Assembly (NCBI GenBank): GCA_000827205.1 | Contig: KN832554.1 | Coordinates: forward strand, 53,962 to 117,961 | Direction: 5' to 3' | Origin: Plicaturopsis crispa FD-325 SS-3 | Lineage: Eukaryota; Basidiomycota; Agaricomycetes; Amylocorticiales; Amylocorticiaceae | DNA: 64,000 bases | Shown here: positions 9,091-21,600 of the stretch, in pieces | Layout of the letters: each line of letters begins with the position of its first letter | How positions within the stretch are numbered: position 1 is the stretch's first letter | Translations under genes and position numbers: made by a program | The notes under the pieces: model-generated | Databases searched by the model: none | Told to the model about the DNA's origin: nothing | The model's input: the letters and a program-made list of their open reading frames with translations, nothing else

Positions 9091-11681
9091 ATGGCGTCTC
9101 CATATGTTAATCCACAAAAACCCCGTGCTGAACCACCCATCCTCGCCCCCGCTCCCGCCCTCGATCGACTCTCTCCTGTCTGCCAAACTCAACCCGCCTA
9201 TGCATCTTCGCCTCCAAAGTTCCTACTGGCCTCGCATGCGGGCACAGCCGACAACATCAGCGACCAGAAGGAGGCTATGCAAGAGGAGCTCGCGGGAACT
9301 ATTCACGTCGTCGCCGACGACTCCTTCTTCAAGCACATCCTTGGCATGGACGGCCTTCAGCGGACAAGATGGACCAAGTTCTTCGAGTCGAACATGCTGG
9401 ACACGGTTGTCACGCGCTGCATGTTGTTGCTGACCGAGGCCAGGGGCGAGGAGGACAGCTATGTGCCGTTCTCGAAGCTCTTCAACCGCATTCTCGCGCT
9501 GGCCCGACATGAGGACCCCGCCATCAGCCGCCCGGTCAACGACCTCATGTGCATTCGGAACGATCCAATCGTTATCCGCGGATCCCCCCATGACCGGAAA
9601 CCGGACTGTATTCTGATCAGCGAGGCACGGTTAGCTCAGCGTCGCGCTGAAGCGTATAAGGAGGATGACGAGGCGACATACAAATGGAAAGCTCCAGTTG
9701 CTCCCCAGTTTGCGCTAGACAGTCCTTCCGGGGTTTGCCACGTCGACATCCATTCGAATATCGAGTTTAGACTCGGGCCCATGGACGGGCTTTATGTAGA
9801 GTTCTTAACGATTGGAAACGCGCACTCCAATAGAGCAGCCCGAGCTGCCGCGACTGCCTCATCTCCGGCGCCTCCCGTTCCCCGCGTCGCACAGAAAGCG
9901 ACTGCGTCGCGCACTCCTTCCGCCGCTGTTCCCGCCGCTACCTTCTACGGGCCCAAGCAACGCAATCCCCCTGCAGCCACGGGATCTCGGGCGATTTCGC
10001 GCGGCAAATCAAGATCGGACAAACCTACTCGCCCTGCCACAGGAGATGTCTTCGATGTCAGTACAGCCCCCGGCCTCAGTGCGGCCTCGTCAAACAAGCG
10101 ACACGCGGACTCTGCACAGAAAAATGTGGAAGGGACGAAGCGGCGAAAGATGGGCGAACCACATGCCAGCTTGACGGAGCAAAGTGGTGCGTTCTTTACT
10201 ATTTCATCTCTCCGCTTTACGCTCATCTAGCCTTTGAATCCAGCCCGCGGCGCTGTCGAGATCCTATCGAGCACCGGCGGCACGCGCGTGCATGCCTGGG
10301 GAATCCAGATCCACGGATCCCTGCTCTGGATATCACGCTACGACGCCTCTGGGATCATGCAATGCCAACCGGTCGACATCCTCCTCGAGTTCCCGAAGTT
10401 CGCGACCTTGATGCTCGCGATGTCAATGTTCGACCGTGAGCGGTGGGGCGTACAGATGGCGGTCAAGTTTCCCGACGGAAGTGGGGTCATCCCGACCACT
10501 CTTACCGGCGCTACCGTCACGTTCACTGCTGCAGATGATCGCAAGCACACTGCGACCATCACCGAACCCGTTTTCTCCCGCCATGGACTCACTGGTCGCA
10601 CGACGAACGTCCACGCGGCCAAATGCGAGACGCTCGGCCAGGAGCAGCTGGCGATCAAGTTCGCCCAGCCCATTACATCGCGCGGAATGTCGGAAATCCA
10701 GATCCTTGACGAGGCGAAAAAGTCCAACGTGCCCCACATGCCGGAGGTATATGGCTATGAAGTCCTGCCTCCCATGTCTAAAGGTGTCCGTGGCAAGGTG
10801 TATGCGGTCCCCGCATGCGTCTCCGTCGCTAAGAAGACCTATTGGACCAGCCCCGCGGAGATTGACCAATCAGATTGCGCAAAGTACGACGACCGCGAGT
10901 TCACCGTGCTCGTCACCAAGCTGTACGAACCCCTCAAGAATATCTCCAAAGCGGAAGAGCTGCAGACTGTGTTGTTCGAAACCGTATGGGGTGAGTACCA
11001 TCGGGTCTCCCGTGTTGTATCCTCGCTCTGACATATCTGTACTCGACAGGCCACCATGTGCTGTACAAGAAGGCGCGCATCCTGCACCGAGACATCAGCG
11101 ATGGCAATATCATGTTCTGGCGCGATGCCAAGGGGACCGTCCATGGCATTTTGAACGACTTCGACAATGCAATTCAACTCAATGAGAACTACGAGGCCAA
11201 GAAGCCCATCGCGACACACCGGACGGGCACGCTCCCGTATCTGGCCATCGACCTGCTCTATGACGCGCACCGCTCATTCCCCCACCGCTACCGCCACGAC
11301 GTCGAGTCCTTCGTGTACGTATTCGTCGCGCACTGCGTGCGCTACCCCGTGGCGGGGCAGGACGAAAGCGAGAGGAACCGCCAAATCTACAAGGACGCTG
11401 TCACGCTACTGGAGAAGTGGTATGTCGGCAGCATGGAGCAGATCCGCCTTGCGAAATCCCAGATGTCCGATCTCCTCATAGAGAACCGCCTTGCGTTCAG
11501 TCCCCAATTCGCCTCCTTGCGCGCTATGCTTTCCTCTGCTGCGGAGGAAATCGAAAACGGGCAGTTTCAGCTGAAGAAGAAGTTCCAGGCGGACGCCCGA
11601 AAGCACGAGCCGTTGCACAAGGAGACGCTGTTTGGTTTCAGTTTCCGTTCGATCTGCACCTTGCACCCGGACGAGCCCTAG
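9091..11681 (+). CDS. FunK1-family protein kinase
   Basis: Fungus-specific serine/threonine-type kinase of the FunK1 family, expanded in Agaricomycetes; substrates unknown. Exons 9091-10186, 10244-10990, 11050-11681; introns of 57 and 59 nt (GTGCGT and GTGAGT donors) preserve the frame and give 824 aa. Seen in the sequence: N-terminal FunK1 extension with MQEELAGTIHVV; a low-complexity Ala/Ser/Pro linker around 270-360 spanning the first intron; a LAIKFAQP segment carrying the likely ATP-binding Lys; catalytic loop HRDISDGNI with HRD at 627-629; DFD (651-653) in place of DFG, usual for FunK1; then PYLAIDLL and HRYRHDVESFVYVF. All catalytic residues are present, so it looks active. Start chosen at the first ATG after the TATA box. 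A second whole copy lies at 24.2-26.8 kb and a ruined one at 5.9-6.5 kb. Confidence 0.92.
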
Positions 11682-13413
11682 AATATTCCGTCTCTAACAT
11701 TTCGTCTTCAGTTTGTGTAACATACTGTAAGTTCCATGTCGTGTATCACTGTACTATGTAGTTCTTGCAGTCGAGCGCTTCCTGTGTCGTTTTCAATCAA
11801 TCATCATATCATCAAATTCATATAGCATCGAGACTCCAGCGTGGTATTTACTCAGTAAATTGGTAGCTCATTTTATACAACGTACTCTGGACGCCTTCGT
11901 GGATGGTAGGGTAGACGTACCATGGCCTGGCGAGATGGCTCGGACGCACCGCGCTCATCGTTGGCTGCGGTGGCTTGACTATCGCAAGATGAAAGTAGTC
12001 AGCAGGCAGAGTGCGGCAAACAGACCCTGACATTTCTTCGGCTTCAAGCCTACCGGGGACGACTACTAAGGTCTCTGGAATCTGACATGATGAGCGAGAG
12101 GAGAACGGATTTATCATGGCTTACAACGTTTTTATTGCATATACTGGAATACGGTGAGACGCCGCAGCTCAAGTGGGGCCGTGGTGGTGGTGATCTGTGG
12201 ACGAAGCGGGAGGAGGATGTCATTACAATGCTTGACCGCGAGCGTCAACGCCTTGTCAATGTCTGCAGCAGCTAGCTTAGACATAAGGGTTCCGCTCTGC
12301 AGTATCGATGCAACAAGCTAGAGCTACCCTTGGTTGACCAGGTCCGTTACTTTGGACGCGGTCATGTAATAGGGACGTACCTACCTTTCCAGATACAGCA
12401 GATCGTCAATGATTGTATCGACACGGCTGTCACGACAAGCCTGGGCGGAATTCAGACGTGCATGGACACAGTCTTCACCGCTTCGTCAGTACTGTAATAC
12501 ACTCAAACTTGCATAATGATTCTACTCACCGTGGGGTCGGGTCCACAAGTAATGCAACCTTCGTCCGCAGTCTGCATCTGCCCACATAGAAAAGGCTCGT
12601 ACGCCAGGAAGTGATTTGCTGATGGCGAAGACCCGAACTCGGACGCGACCTGCGAGTTCTGGTGCCGTTGGCCATCCAAGGGCTTCAAGGATACAGGCGG
12701 CACGCATGGATTTGTCTCCAGCATACGAATCTGACGACAAGACGACAGTTGGGTCCGGCAGTCGTGGAGAATCGAGTAACGATCGCGCGGTCCGAGCTGG
12801 AACGACGCTGAATTCCGGTGCTAGATGAAGGCCTCCGAAGTAAGTCCGCTATGATTTCAGTGAATCGGGATACCTCCGCGCACGCAGCAGGGCCGCATCC
12901 AAGGCCACGCACCGTGCTGCTGCGTTCCGCTGCGGCTCGTTTCCTCAGCTCACATCCGCCGGCCACGGAGATGGGGGTCGTGGTAGCGCATGCTATTGGC
13001 GATTAAACGAAACAAAGCTAGGGTAGAACTAGGGTAGAACATCTGCATGCCTCTTGGACGCGACGAAAGCGAGATCAGCGAGAGCTTTGGTAGATATTCG
13101 ATTGCACGCTTACCGAGTCTCGCTTGTCTTCCATCCTCTACCTTGTCCTCGCACCCCTTCATATCAAAGCAAGACCAGAGCAAGACCAGCGTACTCGAAG
13201 GACAAGAAAATCACAAAGAAACATGGGACAGACAAGGCAACACAAAAACGAGGCGACGGGCAACCCCGTCGGCGCTTGTGTGCGGCCTTTTCTTCCTTGT
13301 CACTTTGGCACAATTGGGTTCCTCCGTTCCTGTACAGCCATCCCTCAAAATACCCCGTCTCGTCCTTTCAAACGGTTTCCTACCTCCCACCACAACCACC
13401 ACCATCTCGCACC
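11682..13413. other. intergenic, no supported gene
   Basis: Short frames on both strands (e.g. minus 11848-12117, minus 12522-12740, minus 12685-12966) have no recognisable domain and cannot be joined convincingly by introns. 13030-13410 is pyrimidine-rich and probably the promoter and 5' leader of the next gene; the long frame there (13047-14000) is a Pro/Arg-rich shadow. Confidence 0.4.
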
Positions 13414-14800
13414 ATGAATTTCATGCCCAGCCTCGACTACGACTACCCCGCAGACTATGCCTTCCCCGCAGCAGCCCTCATCCACCCCGCCGTCCACAAA
13501 CTCCAAGTAGGCACCTATGTCGCAGTAGCACTCGACACCGCCGCCTCCCTCGCGCACGTCCCCACCGCGCACGCACACGCCACATCCTCCGCGCGCTACC
13601 TCGCCCTCGTCAACCGCATCGCGACGCACCAGGATGTGGCGTTCCCGCTCGAAGTAGAGCTCCTTCTCGTCGGCGCGAACCCCGGCGCCACAGACAGCAC
13701 CACCCCCGCCGTCCCCATCCATCCCGCACCCACCACCGCGCGCCGCGCCCTGCGCCCGTCTCCGCCCCTCCCCATCCCCGCGGCGCTCGCACACCACACC
13801 CTCCACCGCCTCACCGTGCTCGTCTCCGCCGTGCAGCACGGCGCCACAAACGCGCGCCCCTCCGTCCTCCCGCCGCACGACGTCGCGCGCCTGCGCACCG
13901 CGGCAGCAGCAGACGCCGCGCGCACCAGGCCGCCGTCGTACCACTCTACACCTTCATACCACCCCCGCAGGCCACAGCCACCCGCCGCCTACGACGATGA
14001 TGCGATCACGCGTCTCTCCTTCGACGGCACCGACGACTGCGCGTTCCACATCGACGACTACGCCGGCGCGGGCCGCGTGCGCCCCGTCTGCGTGCTCTCC
14101 ACCGACCTCGCCGTCTTGAGTGCCAGCGCCGTCGGTGCGCCCGCGCGCCTCCTCGCAGAGGTCGAGCGGCTGTATACGTGCGTCTTTTGATTTTAGTTTA
14201 CTGTGTGGAATGTACTAACACACGCACACCCATCCTCCTAGCCTGGAGCGTTCAGCCCGCGCCGCCGCCACATCCACGCGCGTCACGAACTGGATCCACG
14301 CACAACCGACGACCGCGTACGCCCCGTACGACCCCTTCCCTTCCTTGCCCTTCCTGTCTGATGAAACTGACATCCTTACGCACAGGCCCACGCGCTTCGC
14401 TGCCTCGAGCTCTGCCCGGCACACTTCACCATCTACATGGCAGACCTCGCAACCTGCATGGCCGACCTCCCCACCCTCCTGGCCGACCTCCCCACCCGCG
14501 TGGATCGACCCCGGGCGCCTCGCTGTCACCTCGGAGGTGTTCCTGTACCCCGACTCGGACATCTCGTCTGCGCGCTCGCGCTCGGAGTCGCCTGAGTACG
14601 GCGAGGGCGATGGGTGCATGCAGGAGTATGGCGACGGGAGCAAGCGCGGGCGCGTGCATTCGGAGAACCGCCAGCGCCACGGCAAGCACGGTGGGAAACG
14701 CGCCCCGGCGGCGGCGGACGTGGACAGCGGCGCACCGCGGAAGAAGCGGGCGTTTGGGCGCGCGCTCGGGACGCTGCTGAGTGCGGTGGGCGCGCGGTGA
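13414..14800 (+). CDS. uncharacterised protein
   Basis: Unrecognised. Starting at ATG 13414 (the upstream part of the frame is leader-like and lacks coding character), exon 1 runs to 14177, an intron 14178-14241 (GTGCGT...TAG) follows, and exon 2 reaches the stop at 14800, giving about 440 aa. A second possible in-frame intron, 14326-14385 (GTACGA...CTGAC...CAG), would shorten it by 20 residues. The N-terminus MNFMPSLDYDYPADYAFPA precedes an Ala/Leu-rich helical region and a RLSFDGTDDCAFHIDDY segment; the C-terminus is basic (KKRAFGRALGTLLSAVGAR). Between about 14390 and 14500 another frame reads AHALRCLELCPAHFTIYMAD, more protein-like than the one used, so the exon-2 model may be wrong in that part. 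No transmembrane segment or signal peptide is seen. Confidence 0.55.
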
Positions 14801-15344
14801 TGTTCCTCACCATGAGATTCCACACCCTGCAGCACTCCACATCGATCATACCACAACGCGTGCACGCGACATATCGCGGTCACTCATAAATCATTCCATA
14901 CATTCATTTCTCATAGCCTCATACCTTCGTCAAGCCTATCTGTATCTCTTCTCCTCTCCTCTTCCCTCGTCGCTTTCGGAATCCAGGTCTCCTCGTTGTT
15001 GTTGTCGTTGTTATATACCTCGCCACATACTTACGCATATACAGCTTCCCCATATTTATCCTCATTCTCAAACATATCTTTACAATTGGTCCTGCACGTA
15101 TTCGGTTTTCGGTATTCGGTTTTCGTTGATAGTAGCATCATCCCGCATGTAGCCCGTACAAGTTCAAGTTCAAGTTCGAATGATTCCTTTTGGCATGGTT
15201 AGAATTGGTGTGGGTGTGGTTAAGTACAAAGGTTGTACGTTTACACGGAAGGCGTATATGCATCGCCGGACGCGGATATCGCGTGCGCGAGCTGCCGGTA
15301 ATCGCCAGCAACCATGGAAGCAGTGATCATCGTCCGCCGCGTGG
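14801..15344. other. intergenic, no gene seen
   Basis: 3' flank of the previous gene and spacer up to the transposon-like element. A CAAGTT triplet run (15159-15175) is the only local repeat. Confidence 0.5.
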
Positions 15345-17409
15345 TATGGTGCGGTTCACTTACCCACCACCACTTTCAAACAGTCGCCAAATCGGCCGGA
15401 GGCCGAAATTTTTTTGAGATGAGCGCATATGCACTGACTTGGATGCATGTCGAGGAGGATTGGGGTGAAATTCGTCTATCAGAAACTCCCCTTGCACTAT
15501 GGAACCCAGAGTGAGTCAGAGTAGCTATGCCACAGAGCTATGTTCGTAGTTCACTAGGAAACCAAGCTATACCTAGTGAATTGGAACAGAGCTGGTTCGA
15601 CTAAGAAAAACCGAGTGAATCTTTTCACTCTGCGCTTGAGCCACTATAGCTATGGCGGGTTTGCCGCGGGAAATGCTAAGTCCCTCGCAGGCGCGTCCCC
15701 TTGTGCGCCACATGACAAACAAACACTGACAACCTCGCGACAATATTTGCTACCGTCCTGGCGACGACCACGCTCTTGCTCTCAACGTCCGCAAACACCT
15801 CACACATCCTCAGCATAGCACAAGCATAACGAAGCCATAGATCTGTTCCTCTTTCTCTGGGTCTGACTACGACAGCCGCCTCATCCACGGATACGATGTG
15901 GACGTCAAAAGCGAAAGCCGTTGACATTCAAATCTTCGACGACGACGACGACGACGACATGACTAGGCGCCAGCATGCAATCCCACCGCTACCCGGTTTT
16001 CGCATCGAGCAATTGACAGTGTTTACACGCAGCTGGGAACACTGCTCGGGCCAAAATTCTGTCCATTACAAAGTCATGGTGCAGGTACGCATCCTGCCGG
16101 GCTCGGGGTTGTTAATACGAAACAAACAGGTGAAGGTCTCGTGAAACATAATCATGGTTCTGCTGCACTGCTCCAAGTGCGCACGAAACCCCACAGTGAG
16201 TACTTATATCGTTTGTGTTCAACTCTGCGAACTGCTTCTTTCTTTTGAATCACCTCGCTATCGCATCCCTCCCGTTTCCCTATGTAAGGCCGAAGGTCTC
16301 GTCGCGTGCTGGCTCCGGTTGCTAGCAAGTAGTGGCTGCTCGGATACACAGGTCGAGCCATGCTCCCGTCTCAAAACTCGTCAGGGCCGATTCCATTTGT
16401 GCGGTTCATTTGAGTGCGAAACAAGGTACGAGTTACTCGTGAGATACCAGGCTCCCCGGGCACTCATATCTTCAACAGCACATCGATGTGCATACGTGCA
16501 GTTCCCCACACCGGCACCCTCGACCAGCTTCGCTCTCGCTGACTGCCGGTGTCCCAAGGTCGGCTGCTGGGGTGCAAAACCGAGGCAAGAGCATGTCGAG
16601 CACGCCGAGGCATAGGTTCCTCGCGCTCGCGCTCATTGACACGGTCCCCATCCTCCGTGGCTCCGAACTGTCCGTATGCGAGGCGAGGGATGCAGTGCAT
16701 TAAACAGCCGAGATACTTGGTCGGCGGGCGTCCCATCCTCGTGGTGTTGCTTGCCCTGCTCTGCTAGTATACTCTTTTTGTACCTACATTATCAATTAAA
16801 CATTTCATTTTCGCTGTATCGGATGTACGCAAGCGTCGAGCGGTCACTAATTACCATAGCATAAGTGACCAAGAGAAAGAGTGAACACCAAATCACCAAG
16901 CTAATGCTACGGCGCCGAGCGTACGGACAGAAGCACTGACAGTGAGTCAAAACGGACATTCAAGGAGCTAAACCAGCTCGGTCCTACATAGCGAAAAATC
17001 ACTTGTTTGCCTGGTGAATTGTTTGAAACTAAGTCACTTCGGCTTTGTATTAGAGCTACTGTATCCTGATGTCAGAGTGATTACCCTAGCTAGAGTCGCT
17101 CTGTCTGGGTCTCATAGTGTTGGGGGAGGTTTGTATACCGTGTGCAATAATAGGTCTTTAGTATCACCCTGTACGACCCACTCAAATGATTTGAGGGCAG
17201 TTGAGGACCGATTTATACAGTGCTCGCCAAATTGGATGGCGCAAAAAAGTTCGGCTCCCTCAGTTTTGAAGATATTGAAAATCGCTCTTGGGGATCGATC
17301 TGTATACTCAAAAGGAGTCGTTTGGCAAGAGGAAATAAAAAAAGGATTTTTTTTGAAGGTGTGGCACCGCTTGTTTGAAAGTTGCGGTCTATAAGCGAAC
17401 CGCACCATA
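15345..17409. mobile_element. DNA transposon or MITE remnant with TIRs and TA target-site duplication
   Basis: TIRs begin at 15347 (TGGTGCGGTTCACTTA...) and, in reverse complement, at 17407 (TGGTGCGGTTCGCTTA...). About 30 of the first 37 positions match, including ACTTTCAAACA near position 27. Each end is directly flanked by TA (15345-15346 and 17408-17409), the duplication expected for Tc1/mariner- or PIF/Harbinger-like insertion. The 2.06-kb interior has only short frames on both strands and no transposase I can recognise, so the element is non-autonomous or eroded. A GAC microsatellite sits at about 15937-15958. Confidence 0.7.
15937..15958. repeat. (GAC)n microsatellite
   Basis: About seven consecutive GAC triplets inside the transposon-like element. 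Confidence 0.9.
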
Positions 17410-18231
17410 GTAAGGTGTAAGAGGAGGTCCTTCATGATCGTGATGGCGCGCTCGGAGATCCTCGATGCATCGCCGAGAGCCGTACCCAAAGCCTCAGTAT
17501 GCCTTCGTAGCGAAGAAGTTGTGCAGGAGACGGAGAATAGCCAAGGGATAGCACGCGCCCGTGCGCTACGAGGCTCGTCTTGCAGCAAGCTCTGGCCACG
17601 GTCGTGCTTCGCGTTATATCCGTCGAGAAGGCGAGGGCAACCGGATAAGATGAATTAGATGGAGGGAACAAGGAGGGCAAAGCAAAGCCCTGGTATCGTT
17701 TTGCGACATCTATAGACAAAGAGGTTTGCTCACATGAAGAGACCGTATGGATGAGGGTGCACACGTGCACCAGGTGGCGAAAGTTCCAAACGGGTACGCG
17801 TCAGCGTCTGCTGTATACAATGAGATGCGTAGGTCCGAGCGATTAACGACCGAGGATAACAACAGCGACGAGAGTGAACCACTAGAGGAAGGAACGCGCG
17901 GGTAAGGATACCGAACGAGATATATTTGCGGGGTGCAATTGCAAAACGATCAGCAAGATGGCGACTCAGACCAGAACCAAGAACCACACACGCACCTGCA
18001 TGCGCGTATTTGGTCTCTAACCTCTCTTTCAGATTTTCTTGAATGCTCAGTACGGCGCGCAATCCAAAGAGACGCAACTTTTGTGACCCAGGTCCGCCGC
18101 CCGGTGTCGATGTTTTTGTGGCTAGATAATAGTGGTAGGAGATCCTCGACTCGGTATGGGCCTCTCGCAGCCAGGTCTGTATAATATGTCTCGTTCAGGC
18201 GACATGGGGGTTGTATGATCAATAGATACGA
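17410..18231. other. intergenic, no gene seen
   Basis: Frames on both strands (e.g. minus 17730-18077, minus 17950-18447) overlap and have no recognisable content. Confidence 0.45.
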
Positions 18232-18342
18232 GTCCATGAGGTGGAAAGAAGACGAGGGCACTGACTCGGAAAAAACCGGCGCCCGCCGCGGCGCCACTGG
18301 GCGGTTGTTGATGTTTGTTATACTCGGAGGTTGTTGGCCGCC
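18232..18342 (+). repeat. duplicated spacer repeat, copy 1
   Basis: About 100 bp (GTCCATGAGGTGGAAAGAAG ... GCGGTTGTTGATGTTTGTTA ... GTTGTTGGCC) recurs at 20828-20918 in the same orientation with a few substitutions and a short indel. It marks the left boundary of the tandemly duplicated terpene-synthase block. Confidence 0.75.
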
Positions 18343-18479
18343 GGAGCACCAAACCGCCAAAGTAAAAAGTCCGTACGACTGACACCCACCTCTGCCGCAT
18401 TTTCGTGATTTTGGATCTACGGAAATATCTGACCTTGCGATGTCCACTTATCTCCAACTAATCTGCGCTAACAACGGTC

Positions 18480-19400
18480 GATGTGGTTTTGCACTTCAAT
18501 CCGGCGGTGCTACTTTGCCTGGTCGCCCATGCGCTGCCTGCTAAAGCTCGCCTCAGGCTAGCGCCAGGGCATACTTGCCGCACCTACCTTTCAATCGCAT
18601 CGGATGCCGAATGCATGCTCGGCAGGAGGCGAAAGTGTCGTGTCAGGCATCGCTTCAAACCTGTCAACGCTCAACAGAAGGTAGTGTGTCACAGGGTACG
18701 TGCCGTTGCCGATTGCTCTGATTATATAGCGCTGATTTCATTAATTGAGGGCGCCGTGCGGCTTACAGAAATCTAGACTTCTCCACGGTTTGGTAGCACC
18801 CTACCCGTGAGCTCATCGCGGATGCGCGATGTCCATTGGTCACTCTCCACAGGAACTTTATTATTCTTGGCTCAAAGCAGAAATCGTACCTGGAGTTGAT
18901 GTCGAAGCTCCATTCCAGCTCCCATATGAACCATACACAAGCGCGCGTCTACTCAAAGCGGCACACTCGACGCATCTATGCATCCCACGCACGCCAGGCG
19001 CGTGTGAACGCTCTCCGTTCCAAGGGGCGTTCGTGCGCTCCGCGTTGTGCGGCGCCACTGTTACTCAGTTCTGGTGGCGTCACCCCTCTATGTCTGCACG
19101 CCAGGTCCGGGTCTTTGGCGTGAAGATTCCAAACCGCCTCGCTGGCAGCGGAACCACTCTCTGGCTCTGGTGTCAGGATGCGGTGAGCTGGCCGTCGGCG
19201 CGACACTCCAGCTGTTGCGGCCCGTCTGGAAAGCTTGGATGCGCTCCCGACAGTGCTCGGGTCGACTCTGCCAGTCTCGCGTTGTAGACCTCGCTTCACG
19301 CAACGCCTCTGCTAAGCCAGGTATATCCGTGCTCAGGTACGCGCTATCCACGTCAGATGCAGAGTAGCGACAGCCGCACAGTGGACTTCTTATTCTCAAC
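18480..19400. repeat. upstream part of terpene-synthase duplication, copy 1
   Basis: Homologous to about 21600-22700. The clearest stretches are 18580-18710 (GATGCCGAATGCATGC...) and 18775-18985, where about 160 bp align with no obvious indel (e.g. AAAGCGGCACACTC/AGAGCGGCACACTC). Short frames inside (18829-19287) are partly conserved between copies (SAR..AAHSTH.CIP) but are not long enough, or alike enough in coding pattern, for a gene call. It may be regulatory DNA or the remains of a third gene duplicated with the synthase. Confidence 0.6.
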
Positions 19401-19501
19401 TTGATGAGCGGCAACAAAAGTTCCCATGTTTCTAGAATACGTTGGCTCATAAGCCTTCCAGGCTGTTATCTCGTCGATTACTGTCTTTTTCCTTTGATAC
19501 C

Positions 19502-20671
19502 ATGGCGCCAGCAGGTAGACTTGTCGACGACGTTGCACCACGGGTACGCCATCGTTCGGGCTACTACGTATCATGATGCATCGGCTTGAACACTTTTGCT
19601 ATCTCTGTATTCCAGGACCTCACTGCCCACCTTGCGCGGGATGTCGTCACATCGCTTCTCGCGCGGTGCAGCATCCCTTACACCCGCCAGCCATACGACC
19701 ACGAATTCGCACGCGCCGTATATGCAGAAGGCACCCGTCTAGGCTACTCTATGGAGGGCCCGCAGTCCATCGCCGGGCCTTTCATTGGCCACGGCGTAGT
19801 GATGGCCACCACGGCATACGCACATCTTCCTGATCAACGTGGCCAGATATTTATATGTCTGTACACCGCATTCCTGACGTATGCCGAGGACATCTACAGT
19901 ACGGACGTCGGCGGTGTCGCGGAGTTCAGCGAGCGGCTCGCCCGCGGGCAGCCGCAGAACGACAGGGTCCTCGATAACCTGGCGGACTTGCTGCTGCGCG
20001 CCCACGAGTATTTCGTGCGTATCGAATTCATGCTGGTCTTGCACCCGCTGAGCATGTCCAGCAGGAACGGATCGCCGCCAACATGGTAATGAGCTGTACG
20101 CTCAATTTTATGACGTCGATACTGCTTGATCACGACACAGACGGAATGGAGGTGAGGATCCTGCTCGGCGTGTGCTGAGCTGCCTGAGCTGCTGACCGAC
20201 GTGCCCACAGCTTGAGCCCCGCGCGCAGCGGTACCCCAAATTCACCCGCAGGATGTCCGGCGCCGCAGAAACTTTCGCGGTGTGCATATTTCCACCGGCG
20301 CTACCACTACAGTCGTACATACAAGCAATGCCCGACCTGGATGTCTTCCTCCACGGCGCAAAGTCAGTCGTTTTCATGTCCCCGTGCTCCTCGCTCGCTG
20401 ACAGGCCCGCAGTGACCTGCTGTCGTTCTACAAGGAGGAGCTGGTGGGCGAGCAGGTCAATCAGGTCTCGCTGATCGCAAAGTGCCGGTGCATCACGAAG
20501 CGGGAGGCCCTGCGTGTCCTCGAGGATCAGGTCGTTGCGGCGCACGATAACATAGTCGAGATATTGGCGCCTTGCGAGGAGGCAGCTTGTGCGTTCAAAA
20601 AGTTTGAGCGGAGCTATATCGCATTCCACACATCGCTGAAGAGATACAAACTGGATGAGCTGGATCTTTAG
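19502..20671 (+). CDS. trichodiene-synthase-like terpene synthase 1
   Basis: Class I sesquiterpene-synthase fold of the TRI5 superfamily, expected to ionise farnesyl diphosphate with Mg2+; product unknown. Five exons: 19502-19543, 19616-20014, 20065-20151, 20211-20362, 20413-20671, giving 312 aa. Exon lengths (42/399/87/152/259 nt) equal those of the second copy at 22.8 kb, which supports the model. The metal-binding region is TYAEDIYSTD (residues 105-111 EDIYSTD), so the first acidic position is Glu rather than Asp. The NSE motif NDLLSFYKE starts at Asn227 and is created exactly across the last intron. The C-terminal Arg-Tyr pair that senses diphosphate is at 304-305. In exon 3 an acceptor three bases earlier would add one Gln. 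Tandem paralogue of the gene at 22795. Confidence 0.87.
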
Positions 20672-21600
20672 GCCTCTGTGTTCCGTCGTTTTTGTGGGGG
20701 ATTTTGTACGTAGCAAGACCGTAAACATCGTATGGAAATACTTAATTACTCGTGGGCCACTTGCAGCGATGAATGTAGGATGGATCTCGTGTACGCGTCA
20801 TAGACACTATATAGTAAGTAGATGCGGGTCCATGAGGGTGGAAAGAAGAAGAGGGCACTGGAAAAACCAGCGCCACTAGGCGGTTGTTGATGTCTGTTAT
20901 ACTCCGAGGATGTTGGCCTTCGCCATGCGCTGTCAGCACGGTGAATTCCGACTCGTTTGTTCTCGACGACTGTCTGTCTTCCATGTAACTGTCTTTCACT
21001 AAACTTGAAGATTGAAGGTGTACGAGTGGGAGATGGAGGTTGGTCAGTAGGCAACATCGCACATGTGTCAAAGCTCTCGCTGATCTCGTTTTCATGTTCG
21101 AAAGACCCCTGGCCCGGCAATGCATACTGGTCCCGGGATCCTGTCCTTAGCTTTTCCTTCGACTTGGTAGTCTTCAATTTGTTCGCTAGTGATATAAACC
21201 ATCAATATTCTGCTCTGATTGCTAACTGGGGAAGATCCTATCAGTAAAGCGCACAGTATTCTCAAGTAAGTAGGCTTAAAAATGCTCCGCTGCGCAGTGC
21301 GCTGAAATTTCCGGATTTGCAGGCATTGCTGAGTCTAAGTATCGCCACCGACGGTTTGAAACAGCTTGCGCACATCCATGCCTATCGCCTGGACCCCTCG
21401 AATGATTCTCGACGTCAGAATTTGTTGATTTGCGCGCGGAAATGCAGGCCCAAGCCGGCTAGGCCCAGGGTAGATCAAGTTTTGAGTTATGATTGCCAAC
21501 AGGATCTGATCCTATGCATTGTCGCCAAGGGGGCTCTCGTGGCTTAAACAGGAGGCCTGCTTTCCGTGGTCAATCTCCCGTCTCTCCCTCCGATGAAATA
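20672..21600. other. spacer between duplicated blocks, with an extra ~700-bp segment
   Basis: Contains spacer-repeat copy 2 (20828-20918). The next ~680 bp (20920-21600) have no counterpart in the first block, where the homologous sequence resumes directly (AAAAGTCCGTACGACTGACA versus AAAAGTCGGCACGACTGGCA near 21611). This looks like an insertion into copy 2 or a deletion from copy 1. No gene seen. Confidence 0.5.
20828..20918 (+). repeat. duplicated spacer repeat, copy 2
   Basis: Matches 18232-18342 and includes GCGGTTGTTGATGTCTGTTA. Its core TTGTTGATGTCTGTTAT is close to the conserved end of the 54-bp inverted repeat at 1.3/5.5 kb. Confidence 0.75.

Noticed and set aside
13047-14000. 317-aa plus-strand ORF
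   Set aside because: After 13.4 kb it is a Pro/Arg/His-rich shadow of the adopted gene frame.
18829-19299. Protein gene upstream of terpene synthase 1
   Set aside because: The frame is not conserved over its length in the duplicated counterpart at 22.1-22.6 kb.
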